From positions 1 to 18,293 of the forward strand of contig JAOZQV010000018.1 of assembly GCA_029932035.1 (NCBI GenBank): a DNA stretch of 18,293 nucleotides, in the 5' to 3' direction. The notes beneath the pieces were generated by a model. That model did no database searches, had not been told where the DNA came from, and was given only the letters and a program-made list of their open reading frames with translations. The translations under genes and the position numbers were made by a program. Positions 15,085 through 18,293 of this stretch are shown here, in pieces; within the stretch, counting starts at the first letter, position 1; every line of letters begins with the position of its first letter. This DNA is from Deltaproteobacteria bacterium. Its GTDB lineage: Bacteria; Desulfobacterota; DSM-4660; Desulfatiglandales; Desulfatiglandaceae.

Positions 15085-16363
15085 TCGATTCCTCCAGGCC
15101 GCCTGTTAAAGCAAGTTCATGTTTTCCAAGCATGATATAATGGAATATGGGGATTCGCATTATACACACATAGCTACAAAGGCCGCATTCTACACAGGAA
15201 AGGAGGTCATACTCTTGAACCGCCTCTTCATACAGGCCGTTTTCGAGGAGCCGTATGAGCATATTGACAGGTAATTTGGCAGGACAGGCCCTGACGCACT
15301 CCCCACAGTTGATACATGGGTCATTACCTGCGGGAATCACCTGGTCCTTGTCCTGCACCATAATGGCATCCGTATCATGAAGTATCGGCATGTCCTCTGA
15401 GTATATACCCCTGCCCGACATGGGACCGCCAAAAACCAGGCGGTCTCCATCGGATACGTCGATATTCAGGGCGTTGAGAATATCGCTTACAGGAGTCCCT
15501 ACCTTGGCCCTGACGGCGGTGAGCCTGTTATTTTTGTCAGTGACAGTTACCACCTTGGTAACAGGCATTTTTCCTTCCACAAAGGCTGTTCTCAAGGCCA
15601 CAACAGCCTCAGCGCTGATAAATCCGACTCCCAGATCCTCGAGGCTTTGTGATGGGGAGACTGGATTGTCGAGAATTTCTTTCATCAGCAGCCTGGGGGT
15701 TGCATCGGGATAATGAGGTTCAATCACTTTGACTTCAGCGCCGCTCTGCTCTGCCTCCATACGCAGGGAAGGGGGAACGACAAAGATGACTCTTTTAACA
15801 CCCGTGATTTTTTTTAGATATTCGACCCCTTCCGCTAAATTCTCAGCCTCTGTTTTCACGATTATCTGGTTTGTGGCAATCAATAGATCTCGATCAAGGC
15901 CGTTAATGATGATTGTGTTCGGGGGGTTGTCTGTTTTGATAATAGAAGTCAGGTCAGAGATTCCAGGGATGTACGACAAAAAAGGAAGGACATTCTCAGG
16001 AGATTCATTTTTTCCAGCCTTTTCGAGTTCATCATCCCACAGATCCTTCGACTTTGCTTCAATGGCAACCGAAACAAAGGACTGGCCGGCATAACCTGTG
16101 GTATGTGATATGTCGGTGATTGTACCTGTTGCTGTTGAGGTCAGGAACTCTCCCCCGTTTTCACGGAGATTCAGTTTTTGTCCTGTATTGACTTCATCAC
16201 CGATCGAGAGGGAAAGATCTCCCAGGTCCCCATTGGGTGACTTGTGCATGAGGGTAATTCTGGGTGAGGGAAGGATTTCTTTAAGATCTTCTCCCTCAAT
16301 ATCTCTAACCCCTGAATATGTTAACTTAGGTTTTCCCAAACCGAAAAACGGCTTTTTTATCAT
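15077..16363 (-). CDS. rnfC: Rnf complex peripheral subunit RnfC, NADH/FMN motifs not recognisable
   Basis: A 428-residue protein. The C-terminal ferredoxin part is canonical: CINCGECVRACP (350-361) and CVECGLCSYVC (390-400). The N-terminal barrel-sandwich region (GDEVNTGQKL near 55-64, TGTITDIS near 79-86) and the soluble-ligand-binding beta-grasp region (VGTPVSDIL, FGGPMSGRG) are also present. In NAD+-linked RnfC the middle contains GGAGFPT.VKL and INGAECEPYLT, which form the FMN/NADH site. Here these places read FLSYIPGISDLTSIIK (128-143) and INGLDRDLLIATN (153-165). The fold seems kept but the nucleotide site lost. AGGAG lies 6 nt before the ATG. It is first of the rnf genes proper, directly after the cytochrome gene. 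Confidence 0.93.
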   Translation of the reverse strand: MIKKPFFGLGKPKLTYSGVRDIEGEDLKEILPSPRITLMHKSPNGDLGDLSLSIGDEVNTGQKLNLRENGGEFLTSTATGTITDISHTTGYAGQSFVSVAIEAKSKDLWDDELEKAGKNESPENVLPFLSYIPGISDLTSIIKTDNPPNTIIINGLDRDLLIATNQIIVKTEAENLAEGVEYLKKITGVKRVIFVVPPSLRMEAEQSGAEVKVIEPHYPDATPRLLMKEILDNPVSPSQSLEDLGVGFISAEAVVALRTAFVEGKMPVTKVVTVTDKNNRLTAVRAKVGTPVSDILNALNIDVSDGDRLVFGGPMSGRGIYSEDMPILHDTDAIMVQDKDQVIPAGNDPCINCGECVRACPAKLPVNMLIRLLENGLYEEAVQEYDLLSCVECGLCSYVCIMRIPIFHYIMLGKHELALTGGLEESNG

Positions 16364-16398
16364 TTTTGTCTCCTGGCAACGAGGGGTGATCCGATCAT

Positions 16399-16436
16399 CC
16401 CTTCAATTCCTTGATACCTCAATTCTCCAATCCCTA
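16399..16436. repeat. Degenerate AATTGAGG-type intergenic repeat, second site
   Basis: In the 79-bp gap between the cytochrome gene and rnfC, the transcribed strand reads GGGATTGGAGAATTGAGG, then TATCAAGGAATTGAAGGGA, a run of roughly 8-10 bp units. It resembles the element at 4984-5015 (AATTGAGG, GGATTGAGG, TTTAGG). Confidence 0.5.
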
Positions 16437-16442
16437 AATGCA

Positions 16443-16814
16443 TTACATGGCATGGCACTCTGCACAATTAACCGGTCCTCCACCCTCTTCGTGACAGGTC
16501 TGGCACTGTTTGTGAAAGGCGTCTGGTCTTGTTGGGGCATCCTCACCGTCATCTATATGGCATTCCCCGCATGCTTCCGGCTTATCTCCTTCGTTTTCAA
16601 GGTCATGATGGCAGTCAATACACTCGATGCCATACCCGGATTCGGACATATGTTCTTTATGATCAAACAGGACATTCCCTCCGGTGTTTTTCAACATGAT
16701 TCTTATGGGCTGTTCAGGCGCCTTTTTTGCAAAGGCCGCGTAACAGATTACACCCACCACAAGGAGTATTGCTGCGAGAGAATAAGCGATCATTCGTTCT
16801 GTTTTAACTTCCAT
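16443..16814 (-). CDS. Membrane-anchored tetrahaem c-type cytochrome
   Basis: A 123-residue protein with an uncleaved or signal-type hydrophobic N-terminus (about residues 8-29), followed by a soluble domain outside the cytoplasmic membrane. It has four haem c motifs: CIDCH (65-69), CGECH (82-86), CQTCH (104-108) and CAECH (117-121). H52, H55, H70 and H101 supply four possible distal ligands, so bis-His coordination as in class III (c3/c7) cytochromes is likely. GAGGA lies before the ATG. It is the first gene of the rnf transcript. Multihaem cytochromes encoded beside rnf are known in sulfate reducers and, as MmcA, in Methanosarcina acetivorans. It probably exchanges electrons with RnfG/RnfC. 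The direction is not determined by sequence. Confidence 0.93.
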   Translation of the reverse strand: MEVKTERMIAYSLAAILLVVGVICYAAFAKKAPEQPIRIMLKNTGGNVLFDHKEHMSESGYGIECIDCHHDLENEGDKPEACGECHIDDGEDAPTRPDAFHKQCQTCHEEGGGPVNCAECHAM

Positions 16815-16874
16815 TATCCTGTTTCCTCAGTGCGTTATGGTCTAATAGCATATTCCTGCAAACCCATTGGGATA

Positions 16875-16903
16875 TGTATAGCCTTTTAACTGCGCGTTTT
16901 CAA
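16875..16903 (-). promoter_or_regulatory. Candidate sigma70-type promoter of the cytochrome-rnf operon
   Basis: On the minus strand TTGAAA (16903-16898) is followed after exactly 17 nt by TATACA (16880-16875). The -35 matches the consensus at 5 of 6 positions and the -10 at 4 of 6. Transcription would start near 16868, leaving a leader of about 55 nt before the cytochrome ATG. Confidence 0.5.
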
Positions 16904-16950
16904 GCAAAGGTGAGGGCCTGGTCCGGCGCCTGTGGCTTTATCACACTAAT

Positions 16951-16985
16951 TATCCCACGAGAGGAGAGGTTTGAAATGTGGGATA
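16951..16985. promoter_or_regulatory. 8-bp perfect inverted repeat TATCCCAC...GTGGGATA
   Basis: The arms at 16951-16958 and 16978-16985 match perfectly around a 19-nt purine-rich centre. The centre-to-centre spacing (27 bp, about 2.5 helical turns) and the position about 48 bp upstream of the candidate rnf -35 would suit an activator or repressor site. It could instead be a hairpin. Confidence 0.4.
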
Positions 16986-16990
16986 GATGG

Positions 16991-17008
16991 TATGTGAAAG
17001 ATCACATA
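16991..17008. promoter_or_regulatory. Palindrome TATGTGA-N4-TCACATA (CRP/FNR-like operator candidate)
   Basis: Perfect 7-bp arms (16991-16997, 17002-17008) flank AAGA. The half-sites TGTGA/TCACA are those of CRP/HcpR-type regulators, but the spacer is 4 instead of 6, which is the FNR spacing. It lies between the two divergent promoters. The regulator is unknown. Confidence 0.4.
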
Positions 17009-17092
17009 TAGACATTTTTTACAGAAAATCCGTCGCATTTGTCAAGCAAGTTTTGAACTGCGTCCATTTTTTTCTTCACATAGGTCCATGGA

Positions 17093-17121
17093 TTGACACG
17101 ATCACTAATGTCTGTTAGAAA
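17093..17121 (+). promoter_or_regulatory. Candidate sigma70-type promoter of the ppx-guaB transcript
   Basis: A perfect TTGACA at 17093-17098 is followed after 17 nt by TAGAAA (17116-17121), a 4 of 6 match to the -10. The start would be near 17128, about 35 nt before the ATG at 17163. No clear Shine-Dalgarno precedes that ATG. Confidence 0.5.
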
Positions 17122-17162
17122 GTACCCGTAAAATCTTTCCCCTTTTGATACCATAATCTAAA

Positions 17163-18293
17163 ATGAAACAGTTAGTTGCTTCCATTGACTTGGGCAGTCA
17201 CACAGCAAGGCTTCTCATTGCCCGGCAGTCCGGGTCGTCAGGGCGCTTGACACCTTTAATTAGGAAAAGGGCTTATATCCGTCTTGCTGAGAGCTTTGAG
17301 CGCGGAGGGGAAGAAATGATCGGTCCGGATGCTTCTGCGCGTGTCTTAGAGGTAATACAGGGGTTTTCAAGTCTGATTGCTGATTTCAAGGTCCGGCGAG
17401 TATATGGGGTAGCTACAGGGATAATCAGAGATGCGATAAATCGAGACCAATTTCTTGACCATATTTACGAACAGACCCATATTCGAATAGGGCTTATATC
17501 GGGTGAAAGGGAGGCACTGCTAAGTGGTAAAGGGGCCCTGAGTGCCTTAAATATCGGAGAAGGCCCCTCTCTTGTTTTTGATCTCGGTGGAGGAACCACA
17601 GAGTTTTTTTATGACAACAAAGGCAATGTAGAGGCAAAGTCTGTCCCCGTAGGCGCGGCGGCCCTGACAAAGGAATTTATTCGATCTGACCCCCCGGGTG
17701 AGACTGAGTTAGATTCTCTTTCAAAAGAGACAGTTCAGCGCCTAAAGAGTGCGCACATAGGCCCTGCCCGGGAGTGTGTTGTCATAGGAACAGGGGGGAC
17801 TGTCACGACCCTTGCCTCCATGCTTCACCGGATTCTATCCGATGACATTACGCCGGAGAGGGTCAATGGATTGAAGCTGACTCTCCCTCAGGTTGCGGCA
17901 TGCCTTGAAGAGATGCGGAATATGAGTGTTGGGGAAAGGATGGGGCTCCCCGGTCTGGATCCGGAACGCGCAAATGTGATTGTGGCCGGAGCTCTTGTGG
18001 TTGTGGGAATTATGAAGTATCTTGGAGCCTTCGAGCTGATTGTCAGTATGTCTGATCTGCTGGAAGGGCTTTTGATTGAAAATTACACAAAATCTGTAAG
18101 GAGAACGAAAATGAATAGAAAGGATATCCGGTTTGGCTATACATTTGATGACATCATTCTAATTCCGGCACGGTCTTCGGTATTGCCGGGCGAGGTGGAT
18201 GTAAGGACAAAATTGTCACGAAATATCAGTCTAAATATCCCTGTTGTCAGCGCCGCAATGGACACTGTAACCGAGGCTGAAACCGCTATTACC
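17163..18293 (+). CDS. Ppx/GppA-family phosphatase, reading in frame into IMP dehydrogenase (open at right edge)
   Basis: The ATG at 17163 is the first start after an in-frame TAA at 17154. The frame then stays open for all 377 codons to the window end. Residues 1-316 are a full-length exopolyphosphatase/guanosine pentaphosphatase fold: IDLGSHTARL near the start, SGEREA, the ATP-fold glycine loop VFDLGGGTTEFF and GTGGTVTTLASM. The family's usual end follows (DVIVAGA-like NVIVAGALVVVG, then VSMSDLLEGLLIE). This enzyme class releases phosphate from polyphosphate or from pppGpp. About ten residues later the same frame continues through the ATG of guaB at 18111. This is therefore either a genuine Ppx/GppA-GuaB fusion, a lost stop with re-initiation, or a sequence error; a TAA in the +1 frame sits at 18097. 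The gene is divergent from rnf. Confidence 0.8.
   Translation, partial: MKQLVASIDLGSHTARLLIARQSGSSGRLTPLIRKRAYIRLAESFERGGEEMIGPDASARVLEVIQGFSSLIADFKVRRVYGVATGIIRDAINRDQFLDHIYEQTHIRIGLISGEREALLSGKGALSALNIGEGPSLVFDLGGGTTEFFYDNKGNVEAKSVPVGAAALTKEFIRSDPPGETELDSLSKETVQRLKSAHIGPARECVVIGTGGTVTTLASMLHRILSDDITPERVNGLKLTLPQVAACLEEMRNMSVGERMGLPGLDPERANVIVAGALVVVGIMKYLGAFELIVSMSDLLEGLLIENYTKSVRRTKMNRKDIRFGYTFDDIILIPARSSVLPGEVDVRTKLSRNISLNIPVVSAAMDTVTEAETAIT
18098..18103 (+). promoter_or_regulatory. Ribosome binding site for guaB inside the ppx-like frame
   Basis: AAGGAG is followed after 7 nt by the ATG at 18111. This strong site suggests that guaB can be started on its own even though the upstream frame has no stop before it. 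Confidence 0.65.
18111..18293 (+). CDS. guaB: IMP dehydrogenase, N-terminal 61 residues (runs off window)
   Basis: From the ATG at 18111 the translation begins MNRKDIRFGYTFDDIILIPA and soon reaches NIPVVSAAMDTVTEAETAI. This is the invariant opening of IMP dehydrogenase, which oxidises IMP to XMP with NAD+ in GTP synthesis. The TFDD and SAAMDTVTEA motifs are the conserved first strand and IMP-binding region of the barrel. AAGGAG lies 7 nt upstream. It shares its reading frame with the preceding Ppx/GppA gene, with no stop between them. The catalytic Cys loop and any CBS domains lie outside the window. Confidence 0.85.
   Translation, partial: MNRKDIRFGYTFDDIILIPARSSVLPGEVDVRTKLSRNISLNIPVVSAAMDTVTEAETAIT

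Noticed and set aside
16098..16889. 263-codon plus-strand open frame antisense to rnfC and the cytochrome gene
   Set aside because: It has no recognisable domain and lies opposite two well-supported genes. Shadow frames of this kind also occur opposite other genes here, for example 8511-9056 and 9218-9715.
16991..17008. A classical CRP site
   Set aside because: Half-sites match, but the spacer is 4 nt, not the 6 nt required by the CRP/HcpR consensus. It is kept only as a generic operator candidate.

Overview
The window looks like a stretch of an anaerobic bacterial chromosome, most likely Desulfobacterota (a sulfate reducer or syntroph) or a close relative. The reasons are a complete Rnf operon led by a small tetrahaem c-type cytochrome, large flavin/iron-sulfur fusion proteins of the NuoF/GltD and FdhA/NuoE kind, and a sensory-hydrogenase accessory cluster known from strict anaerobes. 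No taxonomic marker gene is present, so this is inference. I saw no insertion sequence, prophage, tRNA, rRNA or CRISPR array.

Layout. Everything from 1 to 16814 is on the minus strand, so the biological order runs from high to low coordinates. First comes an energy-conserving membrane block: tetrahaem cytochrome c (16814-16443), then rnfC, rnfD, rnfG, rnfE, rnfA and rnfB (16363-10262), tightly packed with overlaps or short gaps. rnfB is fused to a GltD/NfnB-like flavoprotein domain. After a 144-bp spacer comes a soluble redox block: a 970-residue NuoG/FdhA-like iron-sulfur protein fused to NuoE (10117-7205), a DRTGG protein, a PHP-domain protein, a stand-alone HATPase, a small thioredoxin-fold [2Fe-2S] protein, a 1015-residue NuoF-GltD fusion (4902-1855), a second DRTGG protein, an RsbW-like HATPase and a truncated group-C-type [FeFe]-hydrogenase-like protein that runs off the left edge. 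Divergently, on the plus strand, an exopolyphosphatase/GppA-family gene (from 17163) reads in frame, without a stop, into the start of guaB (IMP dehydrogenase), which runs off the right edge.

How it may work together. The NuoE, NuoF and GltD modules form the core of a soluble NAD(P)H/ferredoxin oxidoreductase of the flavin-based bifurcation type. The FdhA-like subunit lacks both the catalytic Cys/Sec loop and the C-terminal molybdopterin dinucleotide domain, so it is probably an electron-wiring subunit rather than a formate dehydrogenase. The Rnf complex is also unusual. RnfC lacks the recognisable NADH/FMN motifs, RnfD lacks the canonical covalent-flavin threonine, RnfB carries a GltD domain whose NAD(P)H and second FAD motifs are eroded, and a tetrahaem cytochrome opens the operon. 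Together this suggests an Rnf whose electron partner is the cytochrome rather than NAD+. The accessory proteins (hydrogenase-like sensor, two HATPases, two DRTGG proteins, PHP) look like a redox- or H2-sensing control module of unknown mechanism.

Several intergenic spacers contain short-period direct or inverted repeats of different sequence. The 348-bp divergent spacer at 16815-17162 holds two inverted repeats and a plausible promoter for each direction.
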